DNA of 64,000 nucleotides from Quillaja saponaria (lineage: Eukaryota; Streptophyta; Magnoliopsida; Fabales; Quillajaceae): NCBI GenBank assembly GCA_029379385.1, contig CM055605.1, positions 5,429,001-5,493,000 of the forward strand. Reading direction: 5' to 3'. The first letter of the stretch is position 1. Every line of letters starts with the position of its first letter. Shown here one piece after another: positions 1 to 11,799 of the stretch. The translations under genes were made by a program, and so were the position numbers. The notes under the pieces were generated by a model. That model had not been told where the DNA came from, did no database searches, and saw only the letters and a list, made by a program, of their open reading frames with translations.

Positions 1-2547
1 TATAAAATCTTAACAAATGCAATTACGGCACTTGTTAGAAAAATTTTATTATAAAACTAAATATCATAATTTTAATTATGAATTTTTTCTAACAGGTCGG
101 TGAAGTGCAATAAATATAGTTGTTAAAATGAAATTATACGTAATAAACTATAATTTTTTTATAGATATTACTTAAGACACAGATGAAGATCCACGAACAT
201 GAAAAGATCATGTATGAAAGAAAAAAATTCAACAAAAAAAATTTCAAAACTTCAATTTATTTTTGAATTAAATACTTTTTTGGGAGAGGATTGGTATTTA
301 TTCCTCCCTTCAACATGTGTACAACATGAGTTATATTGCACATGAGAGGATTCAAATCATCTAAGAAACCTCTTTAAAAAATTATTTATTATTTTTTTTG
401 GATAAACATATACTTTTTGCATTAATTATTGACTTTTTGTGGCATGTAAAAGGAATGGGTGTGTATAAATTACAAAAATTATACATCATTTATTGCAGTG
501 ATTAGTTATAATTTCAGTAGAGAATAATAAATAATATTTTAAAATTATATTTATTGTACCTTATCAAGTACCATTAACATACTCATTAGACAAACTTATA
601 GAAAATCATTATGATCAAACTGTCACAACTAAAGTAATAAGGCAACAACATATTAAATGCTTAAAAAAGACAAAAATACTCATAAGTCAAGTTTTAGTGT
701 TTATTAATACTTAATTAGAAAATACAACTACTTTATGTAGACCCACATAGGATTCATCCGATGATAGGGATACTCATGTTGAATTTTGAGAAATCTGTCA
801 ATTTTATTTATTGATTATCAATCATATTAATTTTTTTTACTTTTTTCACAAATCTGAAATTTTTTTATTCCTAAATTGCCACCTCAGTACAAATACAGAT
901 TATCTATAACAATACGTATAATCTATAACTATGTATATATTATCAATCATATTAATTTGTCATTCATAGATTTGTCTAAGACCTCATCAATTATGTGCTA
1001 CTATTATTATTATCTATAACAATGTATGTAAATATTTTTAATAATCATGAATATACTTGAAAATTATGATAGATTATATATTTTAAGAGAAATTGGTATT
1101 TTTACTAACTGTTTATTTGTAAATATTTCAAAATTTATTCTTTATTATTTTAGTATAAATTCAACATAATTTTGTTAAGCATAGATGAAAATCTTAATTT
1201 AATTGGTTAAAACGAAACTACTAGGGCATTTTGGTCTTCAAATCAAGTCCTGCTATGGTTAATGTTGTCTTTGTCAGTTATTTGTTCATTTAATTGTGAG
1301 TTGTAACTTGTAATTATAATATTATGAGTTATTTGTCCCTTTAATTGTGAGTGTAATTATGATATTGACGAATTGAGTTGTAATATTATGGAACTAAGTT
1401 AAAATAAATGTAATATAATTATTTAATATATTACAGCTATTGAGTAATGAATGAATCACCAAAACTTACGACGATTTATGTGTTAATAACTACATCTTAA
1501 TAAATTAGTGCATGTATTGATGGTTCATTTAATGAATGAATCGTCAAAACTTAAGATGATTTATGTGTTAATATATGCCTCTTCCGCTCAATAAACCATA
1601 TATCACTTTGACAATTCATGCATTATCTATTTATTTCAATGTTTAAAACTCAAACCGTTCCTGCCGGTTAAACCAGTTGTACAGTCACATAGGTGTCATC
1701 TCGGACTGAATTAAGCCTAAAATATGAAATAGTAGTTGACCCAAATTAATCCAAATTGACCCAGACGACATGGACATAATATCAAGACCGGGTCTAGAAG
1801 GAAAAAAATTTAAATACAAGAAGCTTTTAATAAACTATTTTTATTTTCTCTGTAGTTTTCATTTATAATTTTTCATTTATTGTTTTTTACTTCTTATTTG
1901 ACATCAAATTAAAATATGTACATAATATAAAATATCTTTTATAATATGAGTTGACCAGGCGACCAGGTACTTGTCCGGGTCAACTCCTAGGTCGAGTTTC
2001 AAAATATTAATTTATTTAGAACACACATAAGGATGTTTTTAGTATATAAGATCTATAATTTTTTTATTTTTTTTATACATAGGGCAGTTGAGGATAACCT
2101 TTATGGGATAAAGCAGTTCCGCTATAAAGTGAAGTAATACTGATAAACCATACTCTAGCACTAAAATTGGAAAACAAAACTATTGGTCTCTCTCTTTTTT
2201 ACCTGAGAATGTGATGGGATATAGAGTGCAACAAAACTGATAAACCATATTTCATTTTAGTTAATGCAATGTCTAATTCAGCCATAAAAAAAATAAAAAC
2301 AGAAAGAGAGAGAGAAAGGCTAAACAGGAAGGATGAGAAGGTGGGATTTCTGTTATCATTATGATTGTTGAAAGAAGGAAAACGAGGGCACCATGTGTAA
2401 ATAAAAAAAGCAGAGAAAAGTGTGAAACTTCACTTTTCTTTTTCTTCTAAAGCATTATATTACATGTTATATCAAGAATGTATGCTTATCTATACCCACA
2501 GTTCTTACACCAAACTTGACAATGTGAAGAGGTAAGTGCACCTGATC
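1..2547. other. AT-rich spacer, no gene seen
   Basis: No coding exon is recognisable on either strand. The first 120 bases and about 481-600 resemble the small AT-rich repeat seen again near 26.6 and 59.2 kb. A short 85-bp-period duplication sits at 1447-1574. The stretch 1640-2000 is GC-richer and carries short motifs such as GACCGGGTC and GACCAGGCGACCAGG that look repeat-derived. A hairpin with 8-base arms (GAAAAGTG / CACTTTTC) lies at 2415-2438, just beyond the 3' end of the neighbouring minus-strand gene, and may fall in or near its 3' untranslated region. Confidence 0.6.
1447..1574. repeat. short tandem duplication, period 85 bp
   Basis: About 43 bases starting AATGAATGAATC recur with a few substitutions at 1447-1489 and 1532-1574. 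Both copies end in GATTTATGTGTTAATA. No coding content is visible. Confidence 0.7.
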
Positions 2548-5500
2548 TTATATCTCCAAGAAGGAATTGATTGTCTTAAACCCGTGATATTCAGGAAGAG
2601 GTCCATTTCCTGGTCTGTTGGAAACAATCACCTCCAAGCCTGAAATATAGATAATAGCCAAAATATAAATGTGAAGGAACATTTAAAGTTATAGATGGAA
2701 AATTAAGGTGAATGGTGCCCTACTCCATGCGGAATATAAAGTCTCTATTCTACAGTTTTGTACATGCGACAAATGCAGAGGAATATTTGTTTCTTAGATC
2801 TTACCAAGCAGAGATATAAAATAGCATTTTCGAATCAGAGGAAAAAAAAGAAGAAAAATGGATAAGTCTGAGTAACTCTGTTCTTGTTCATCTTCACATT
2901 TTAACTTCCAGAACAGATTTGGTACAACAATTTCCAGGGGCATTCAATTGTTTGTTATGGAAATAACCAAGTCATGCATAACAATAAAACTGCAAATGGT
3001 TCGGCTTCTACAGCAATTTTTTTTTTCTTTGGGGGGGGGGGCTTGTCAGGTGGAGGGATCATGAGCAATAACTTTAGTTAAATATCAGTAAGTTCTGCAA
3101 GAGGCTAATGTAGAAATATTCAGATAGAAGTGCACTACCTGCTGCCTTTGCAGCCGTAGCTTCATGAAAAACATCAGTCACAAATAAAACATCAGATGGT
3201 TTATCAACGCCCAGTGACTCCAAAATTTCAATATAACTACTTGTTTCTCTTTTATTCCTGTGAGATAAAATGTGAGAGATTTGCATGAGAAATGGTATGG
3301 AAGCATTGCGGAAAATCATAATTGAAGGTTTCAGAAACTTACCCTACTGTGGTCTCAAAAAACCCAGATAGATATTTTCTTAGGTCCCCATAGTTTGTAT
3401 TTCCAAATATTAACCTTTGCTCTAATCTGCTACCACTAGAATATATGTACACCTGTTGCATAAATCAGAAAGATTGAAATGAACATACAAGAAAATATGT
3501 CGTGCAAACATCATATGACAAATGCATTCAAAACATTAACAATACACACATGAAAGCCAACACAATGAAGCAGGAACAGGAAAAACTAAAAGGTTAATGA
3601 ATCAGGAAAATTAACCTTTACACCCAAGGCATGCCATTTTTCCAAAGCTTCTGGTACATCATCAAAAACTAATCCTTCCAGTTCATTATTTTTATATCCA
3701 GTTTTCCATATATGCTCCTGCATGAAAAAATGTAAGCTATATTTCAAAGATTCATTTCATATACAATGCTTCAGAATTAAGTATAATTACCAGCAATTGT
3801 TTTAAGGCATGGATCTTCCGATCAGCTTTAATCATTGCTTCTACATTAGCTACCAAAGCAGCAATCACTTGCTCTTTGCCAGCATCAGGGGAAGGGATAG
3901 GAACAGCACCTGCAACACCTATTTCCAGTTCATTCTGGACCTGCAATGATACATTGCAATACAAGTACTCATTTAAAATGAAAGTTAGCAACATCCTGCA
4001 CTAGTCTGAGCTCCTAATATGAACTTTCAAGCCCAAAGATAACAGGAATTAAGATTCAGATGCAAATTAACCTCGAACACCTATTTTAACTCTCCACAAC
4101 AGTTCAAGCAATTCAAAAGCTTGATTGACTGAAATGAAAGGAAAAAGAAATAGGATAATAGAGGACCACAGACATCTAGAAAATGATTGTTGAATAAGAG
4201 ATGATTAACAGATACACATTTACCATCATTTTGACATGTATCAGTTTCTTTTGACCACTTTATTCAACATAGGGGTTTTTTTAATTCCATGCTTCCAAAC
4301 TACAACCCAAACATGTAAATATGAAATTTTTTGTGCAGCACAAGATCACCTTATCTAATCCAGAGGAAAGGTTCTGAATTATTTCCTTGGTCAACCAGTC
4401 CACCTATGCAGTTGGGAACAGTTACTACAAGTGAAGGAGAAAGGGCTAAATACAAAATTCTTTGTAGTGGCACAAGATCACCTTATCTACACCAGAGGAA
4501 AGGCTCTGAATTATTTCCTTGGTCAACCAGTCCACCTATGCAGTTGGGAACAGTTACTACAAGGTTGTCAAGATCGAGATCTTGAGCAGGATCGTGGAGG
4601 GTGGGTAAGATCGAATTAGTAAGATCGAAAGATCTTACAAATTTTATATAAATAATTGTTAGAATAAATATCTATGTACATAATGTGTTATAATGCTCCA
4701 AATATTTTTATTTTTTTTAAAAGCAAAGTTTTAACTAATTTCATCAATAATACAAAAGAATCACTCAAAAGAAAGTACAAACATGAGTTCATATATCAAA
4801 ATTAAAAACTATATATATTCATATATCCTATTTTTATTGTTTATGCAAATGTAATGATCTTGATAAATTAACTACCTAAATCCTAAACTTCCATTTCTCA
4901 GTTAACATGCCAACCAAAATTTAAAAAAAAAAAAAAAAAAAAATACTGTTTTTATGAGATTAGTCACACTTAATTGATTAATTAAGAATTAATTAAAAAA
5001 TTAGTGTATAGTACATCAAAAATCAGAAATTAGAAAGAAAAAAAGCCCCTGCCTCTGGTCTTTGTAGACTCACTTGAGAAGGAAAACTTGAGTTGCTCAA
5101 GCAAGCTAGAAACCAAAACAGCCTGCAGATGCAACTTTAGGAGCCGAAACAGTATGCGGATGCAATTTTCAAAGCCGAAATTTGTTGCATATTCAAATTT
5201 TGAAGCCCAAATCTTCCTCTGCAGATGCTAAAGTATCTTTCGATAGATGCCCAGCAGCCCAGGGAGGAAGAAGAACCTTGGATAGCAAGAGATGAAATGG
5301 TTCGGATTACTGAAGCCCAACCAAATTTTTGAAGATTTTTGGTGTTTACCCAGACTCGGAAGACTCAACAAGAAATCGTGATCTCATGAGTCTTTCTCCG
5401 ATTCTACGATCTTACATCCGAGTTTGGCAAACTTTGATCCTCAGCCCATGCTGACTTGAGAGGGTGGAGTTGGATCGTACGATCCTACCCGTTGACGCGC

Positions 5501-8500
5501 GATCTTGACAACCTTGACTACAAGTGAAGGAGAAAGGGCTTGAAAAGGAAAACCCCATCCCCCAAGTGAGATGAAGAATCTGACATCCTGGCCAAACTCA
5601 AATGAAAGAGAGGTTTACCTTTAGTATCAAGTACTATTGACCAGACATCAATTGTTTTATTCCTAACATGTCACCAACCAACATAATCCTCCCATATTAT
5701 CACATATCAGTACCCAGAACCCTGCAATTACTAAATTCTCACAACGTTTAGACCTCCTATACTCCTAAATAGGAGAGTGCAAAACTACAAATTAGGAGAA
5801 TATCCAAAGTTAGCTATTTTTTCTTCTGCATTTCCTGAAGTGCCTACTTAAGCATAAGAAACTAGCACAGTATTCTTTTACTAGCCATGAAGCATTAGCA
5901 AAGGGTAGCTACCTTTTTTTATACAGGGTGTGATAAAGAAGACTTTAAACACTATCATAACTTTAGTCATTAGTACATCATAGCGGAAACAATCATGAAC
6001 ATAGATTGATAATATTATACTCCTTCAGCTTTTCAGTGCATTAGGGTGGGGGAAGAAAATTCATGTGTCTTTGAGAGAGCATCTTAGTTCAATTGTATAA
6101 GACTAATCCTGAGCCAATTTCTTTCGTCTTTTTTTTGTTCCTAAGTGCCAAACTCAAGTTTGTGATTTGTGCATGTTAAAGAAGGTAGTGAAGAAAAATA
6201 GGACATCATGAAACTGCAAATATAAAATGCGAAAACTTGTTGAACTCTTGAAAAGAAAGCCACAGAGTCCTTTTCATTAATTTGTGCAAATAAGAGGTTT
6301 GTAATAGAAAGTCTTTCTGTCTCATTTCATGGTGAACTAAGATATTAAGCATCATTTTTAGCAACAAAGAAAAAAGATATCATGCATCATGATTTATGAA
6401 ATTGTTAGTAGCATACCCATCAGAGACCCAACTTTGGTGCTACAACACATGTAATTTTCCACCAGTAGCAATTCATAGTAATACAACTTTAAGAAATCTT
6501 ACTTGGGAGCGGAGCAACTTGATATCACATTGAGTCTCTGCAGTATAATAAGTTGATGATAGATGCTTCCCAACATTATCACGTGCATAAGGAAAGAGAA
6601 CTTCTGCCATAAATGAAATCGGAGTTGTAGTTCCTTCGATGTCAAGAACAATAAAGTGCTGCCATCCAGAACAAATGGAAGAATGAAAAATATAATCCAG
6701 AAAATACAAATTGCTACCACTTCAAGATACGTCAAACAGTCCCATCAACTGGATGTTAGCAGTAACAGTCTAGCAAGATTAAAGGATCTTCTTTTGGATA
6801 TTCATAGAAAATAATATTTTTGATAATTTAGAGGCTTAAAAGTGGGTGTTCCAAACTTTTAGTTAACCAACTAGCTGTTTGTGTCCATTGGAATACAGTT
6901 ATTAGGATTTAACCGTTGAGAACTAGCCATTGGAGTCACAAATCTTTGATTTATGGCTAGCAATTTTTATCCGTTGGAGAAATAAAATCTTGTTTTATGA
7001 CATATAGATTCCCTGTCTTATGACCGTTGAGACTCTCCCTGGGATATGTGATGTACTTGTAAACCAAAAAAGCATTCTGAGATTAGTCATTTCATATTCC
7101 TACTCTCATCTACAAATCCAAGTCTTGTGAAGGAAGAGTTGTTGATGCATGTTGTGGTTCCTCGTTCTTGTGTGTAGAGTTCAAAGGATGTTCCACAATC
7201 TAAGGTTGACCAATTGAGGCTACTTGCACCAGATATATAATCTGAGAGGGCGGAAATAAAACCTGTAATGACACTATGACAGTCTCTTTGTGAATGATTT
7301 TGTGGTAATATCTTTCCATCTTGTAAATCTCAATTTGTACATTATTAATTATTTATATCTACCCAAACTTTCCAACAAAAGTTTCCAATGGAGAAGGACT
7401 ATTTGTGAACTCACTGGGAATGCCTGAAGTTTGTGTTTTGAATCTGCAGTCTCAGCCTTAGTAGATACATCCCTGCTAGTTTTAACAACTCCTCTGACAT
7501 TTTGAATTGGACCGTGATTTGGAGTAGACCAGTCCAGTCCCAATTGATGAAGTTTAATAGCAGCATCAAAGAGATAGTAATAACATTCAGCCTGAACAGA
7601 AAATTATCAATTTATGAGGAATCATGGTAAATTAATTATTAAATGCATCCTATGCCAAATAGCTTTTAAGCAAAATCCAATTTAAATAAACACTAGTACA
7701 GAAGTCAGATGTGACTAACTCCCTATTCATCATGTTTGGGACAAGGTCATCTTTCGTGTTCTGCTGCAGCTGCTTTTGAGGGTAATTCTTTGGTAGATAC
7801 GTGGTGTGACAGGCAAGCCCTTCTATTTTAGCTGTCTTTTTTCTGTATCGTTTTTCTTTTCTTTTTTTATTATTAGATGGACTTCTTGTCCTCCGGCATT
7901 GTACTTCCTTCCTCTTAATTAAATTCCTTCTCTTATAAAAAAAATACATAAGTATCTACAAACAAAAGTTTACTATAGGTACAACGAACCTGAGTTTTAG
8001 CACTGATCCATGAGTCTCCCCAAACATATAACCCACCATTGCGGACTAGCACAGCTGTTGTTTTTGGGTAGGCTTTAATCTACAAATTGTAAGGAAAATT
8101 AAATTCGCTGACAAAGCTACATAATTCATGATAAAGAAAACGTAAAACAATTCCAAGCAATAAATACATATGAATCAGATATTTCAATGGATCCATATAG
8201 CTGATCCCAATTAGTCTAGGATTTAAGGCTGATTTGAGTATGTTCAATTTTTTGGTGTAATAAATGGAATTTTCTTTTAACACGCCCTCTTTTCCTTTTC
8301 CTTTTTTTCTTCCAATAAAATAACAACATCAATCCACCAATCCAAAATTAATATGAAATCCATGCAATTAGCAGAAAGATCTAATTGTCCGAATGAAAAC
8401 ATACAGCTTTAGCAAGAGGTGTTGTGAGCTCATTTTCAGAGGCAGTGTTTTCTATGATTGGGACCACAAGTTCTTCATTATCATCAAAATAACCATGACC

Positions 8501-11028
8501 TCTGATTCCTTTAATCATTTCCATGTGAGTGATCTGCAGAACAAACATTATCTAATCAGTAAAGGTAAGAGGTCACAAAACAATAAGACAAGAGCTAAAA
8601 CATACAAGAGAAACTTCAAACATTTTGAGAATATGGTTGTCTTCTAAGAGCATACACAACGAGCCCAACATATTAAACTACCAATTCCTTACCAGGAAAA
8701 AAGAATCAGAGACAAGTCGTTCTAAAATAACCATGTTGGCCTTCCAAAATTTTCCAAGATTAGTCTGTCCAACTCAAGATTTTTTCCCCTGATGAATGCC
8801 ATCTTCCAAGTATAATATCTTTCTCCTCCCTCTTTTTTAATTAGGTCTTAATATATTTTACTAAGATGCTTAAGCAATGGTGCTCAACTGTGCAAGACAT
8901 TTGCAGAAAAGTAAACATTCATAGATAAACAGCTAGATATCATGATAAAAGTAAAGTTACTAAATGCATATAATTTTCAAATATCTCAAGTCTAGGTTTA
9001 TACCTTCTAGCAAAAATGAAAAAAAATAAAAGGTTTTCTCGCCAGTCTTCGTATTTTTTATTAATAAGTGAAAGTCTCCAGTCTTTTCTAACGGATTATC
9101 TTCCGATTTCCCCCTTTTTCTGCTTACAAAGATCCCCTAACAGCAACTCTGATATTTCAAGTGCCTGCCACTCTTCTGTTTAAATATCTCATCAACTCTA
9201 AGGCTCTAAGCTCAAAAATAATTCTTTTGCAAAGAAAACAAAGCTAGGTACTTTTCTTTGACTCAAAGGATTAAATGTATGATGACTAGTTTACTTACCA
9301 TTCTCTCATGCAAATAACTGTATAATGCCGTTGTCAGACATAGTAATTGCTTTTTTCCATTGTTAAATCTAAAGTCAGATAAAACTTGAGGCATTCTCAA
9401 GCTAATTTCGTCTTGTAGATAGGAATAAAATTATCAATTTAAAGGAAAGGGTCGAAGCAATTGGATTTCAATTATATAACCACGAGATACCAAGAGAAAC
9501 CTAAATATGATTCCTAAGAAATTGAATTGGGTGGCCCTGTCAATAATGGATTTGGGATTCAATGTTGAATAATAATATTATCTTCACTTTACACCGTCAT
9601 CTTTATTCTCATTTTTCTAAACTTCCTTATGTACAAGTATTTTACATTTCACAAGATTCCAGGTATATGATACCACATATAAAATATGGTTAATTTCTTT
9701 CTGCTCCATGTCCTACTTATACCTACAGCCATACCCCACTTAAAGGGGGGAAAATAAATAAATAAATAACACCACCCTATATGTACCATATTTGTAATCT
9801 CAAAATTAACACCAAAAGAAACGTGCTTGTGTGAATCATATGTCATTAATTATAACTTACTCGAAATTCCGTGGATAAAGGATTGAGCATTGTCACGAGA
9901 CAAGATTCCACCCCATGACAGTGGATAACAGCCCCAGCAGCAGACAACCCAAATATCTTGGCAAGAAAAGAAGAAATATGTTTCAGTTGCTAATATATGC
10001 AAGAAAACTATAAATTTAGAAGCGTGAAAACAAAGAAGAATATGAACTTTTAGGCCAGCCTATTGAACATTTGACCACTGATATCCAATAAATTTATAGT
10101 CCTGGTCCTAAGTATCATGAAAGTTCTCAATCCCATATATAGAATTATAGATGTTTATCTCTAAAGAATTAAACACTAAAATGACTATATGAACTTATTA
10201 TCATGTCAGTTTCAACTTCAAAAAAAGGACTGAATTCGGAAATCAAATGCATCTTCATATTACATCAAAACTATCATTCATTAAATTAGACAGCACAAGA
10301 ATGATTTGACATAGGCATCCTTCTAGTCCCCGCAAAACTGAATCCCTCTCTTCTATCTCATAGTGACTCAATAGTGTTCAGTAAATCAAAACATTCAATA
10401 ATATTCGTTGTCCTTATCTGTAAATTCCACTCATCTGAACTACCACGATTATATCCCGCAATTCATTTAACTATTTAAGTAATCCCATAGATTTTTACAG
10501 TTAAGTAGTTCAATATACAACTGAGTTAATCAGAATTCTGTAAACTTCATACTGATTCGTAAGAGCAACAATTAAGGGTACCTCTGTTGCACAACGAGCA
10601 GAACACTTTGGAGGTTTATGTGGGCATGGCTTTGGAGATGGTGAAGACAAGATTGACCCAGTTGGATATAACACAAACACATCTTCTGGTTCCATTCTTT
10701 CCATCTGAACACCTACCCATTTTCCAAAATCATCTCAATGTCCAGATAGTTGATGCAAAAACATAAATCAGAAAACCCAGAAGAATAATGTTGGAGATGG
10801 GTAAGTACCTGAAGGGGACACAATGATAAGCTGCTGGGATTTAGGAATGGAGTCATCGTGAACCCTTAGAGCGATACTGCCACCAGCCCCTGAGACCCAT
10901 CCGAGATAATAGAACTGACGGCCGAGTTCAGATATCAAAACCTTGGTTTCTTTTACAGCCTTGCCTTCCAGGTACGCCTGGGATGTCGTCACTATTCTAA
11001 CTCCTTCCACATACACTGATGCTGCCAT
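2548..11028 (-). CDS. DEP1: methylthioribulose-1-phosphate dehydratase / enolase-phosphatase E1 (bifunctional)
   Basis: Twelve exons (complement 11028-10809, 10712-10582, 9956-9861, 8533-8405, 8079-7990, 7591-7415, 6658-6503, 3940-3791, 3717-3616, 3452-3343, 3257-3139, 2639-2548) join in frame to 523 residues; the Arabidopsis protein is about 507. In this family the N-terminal class-II-aldolase-like domain dehydrates MTRu-1-P and the C-terminal HAD domain makes the next two steps of the methionine salvage (Yang) cycle, probably in the cytosol. Visible: HxH zinc ligands at 129/131, catalytic-type Glu154 in [11 protein letters not shown] nucleophile Asp287 in [18 protein letters not shown] and FVTDVF motifs. 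Odd: the third zinc His of the usual RNHG motif is Gly207 (RNGG), and the helix before AGAVIH is shortened. The phosphatase half looks intact; dehydratase activity is doubtful. The start ATG gives MAASVYVEG, typical of the family. Confidence 0.9.
4322..4563. repeat. intronic tandem duplication, 132-bp unit
   Basis: Inside the 6502-3941 intron of the salvage gene, a unit beginning near 4322 recurs 132 bases later (for example GCACAAGATCACCTTATCTA-like starts at 4338 and 4470). The end of the second copy (TGAAGGAGAAAGGGCT) is displaced to about 5525-5540 by the element at 4560-5516. One frame reads through both copies as near-identical peptides (for example [19 protein letters not shown]), but I do not recognise a protein. 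Confidence 0.85.
4560..5516. mobile_element. non-autonomous DNA transposon, hAT-like
   Basis: A 957-bp block has perfect 17-base terminal inverted repeats: CAAGGTTGTCAAGATCG at 4560-4576 and its reverse complement at 5500-5516. It splits the second copy of a tandem repeat, so the empty site can be inferred from the first copy. ACTACAAG occurs at both junctions (4556-4563 and 5517-5524); depending on where the end is drawn, the target duplication is 4 or 8 bases. Subterminal GATCG/CGATC motifs are numerous. No transposase ORF is present. The hAT assignment rests on the 8-base reading and is tentative. Confidence 0.75.
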
Positions 11029-11799
11029 TGGATTCTAGGGAGAGAAACAGCGGATTAAGAGTGAGAAAATACACGGACACTGACTGAACTGAACTTAATA
11101 TGTAGGCTATGAACATGGGACAGCATTCAAAGTTTCAAACTGTGAAATTGTGATCATTTAAATATGGTAACTTCTTAATTAGTTCTGTCTAAGAAATTTG
11201 AGATATGTTGAGTTTTCATTGTAATGGTTTTTCATGGGTATTTTAAGGACATTCTTTAATTTATAAAAAAATAATATTTAAATTAGATGAGAGATAATAT
11301 GAGTAGTAGTAAATGATATTTCTTTTTCTTTAATTAATTGAAATTGATAAAAAAAAAGTTATTATAATATAGAAGTATACTATAAATATAAATAAATTTA
11401 TTTACTATTTTGATTATTTAAAATTATATCAATTTTTAATTTAATTTAATTTTTATAAGATTTAAAAATTTTTAATCAAATTTTATTTATTAATTTACAT
11501 GTTATTGTTCAATTATATATAGAATTATTTTTATTTATATGAAAAATGTAAAAATATAATTTAGAATGAAAATATTATTAAGGATTAAATTAAAAATTTA
11601 GACAATTTTAACAGATTATGTCATATTCTTAAAAAAGAAAAAAAATTACTTACTTTTGTTTGGTTACTGCGGTAAACACAATTCCTATACGGGATAAAGC
11701 AGGTCCTAGACTAAAACAGTAAAACGCAGTTAGAGTGAGCATACGTCAAAGCTAAAACTCTATCCTTAGTTTCTCTTTCAGACTCTTTCTCTGCGCGCC
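11029..11799. promoter_or_regulatory. shared divergent promoter region
   Basis: The 771 bases separate the start codons of two head-to-head genes, so both promoters must lie here unless they extend into the neighbours. The middle (11250-11640) is very AT-rich and repeat-like. The last 150 bases before 11800 are less AT-rich and end in a pyrimidine-rich leader. I could not assign a convincing TATA box or transcription start to either gene. Confidence 0.5.
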
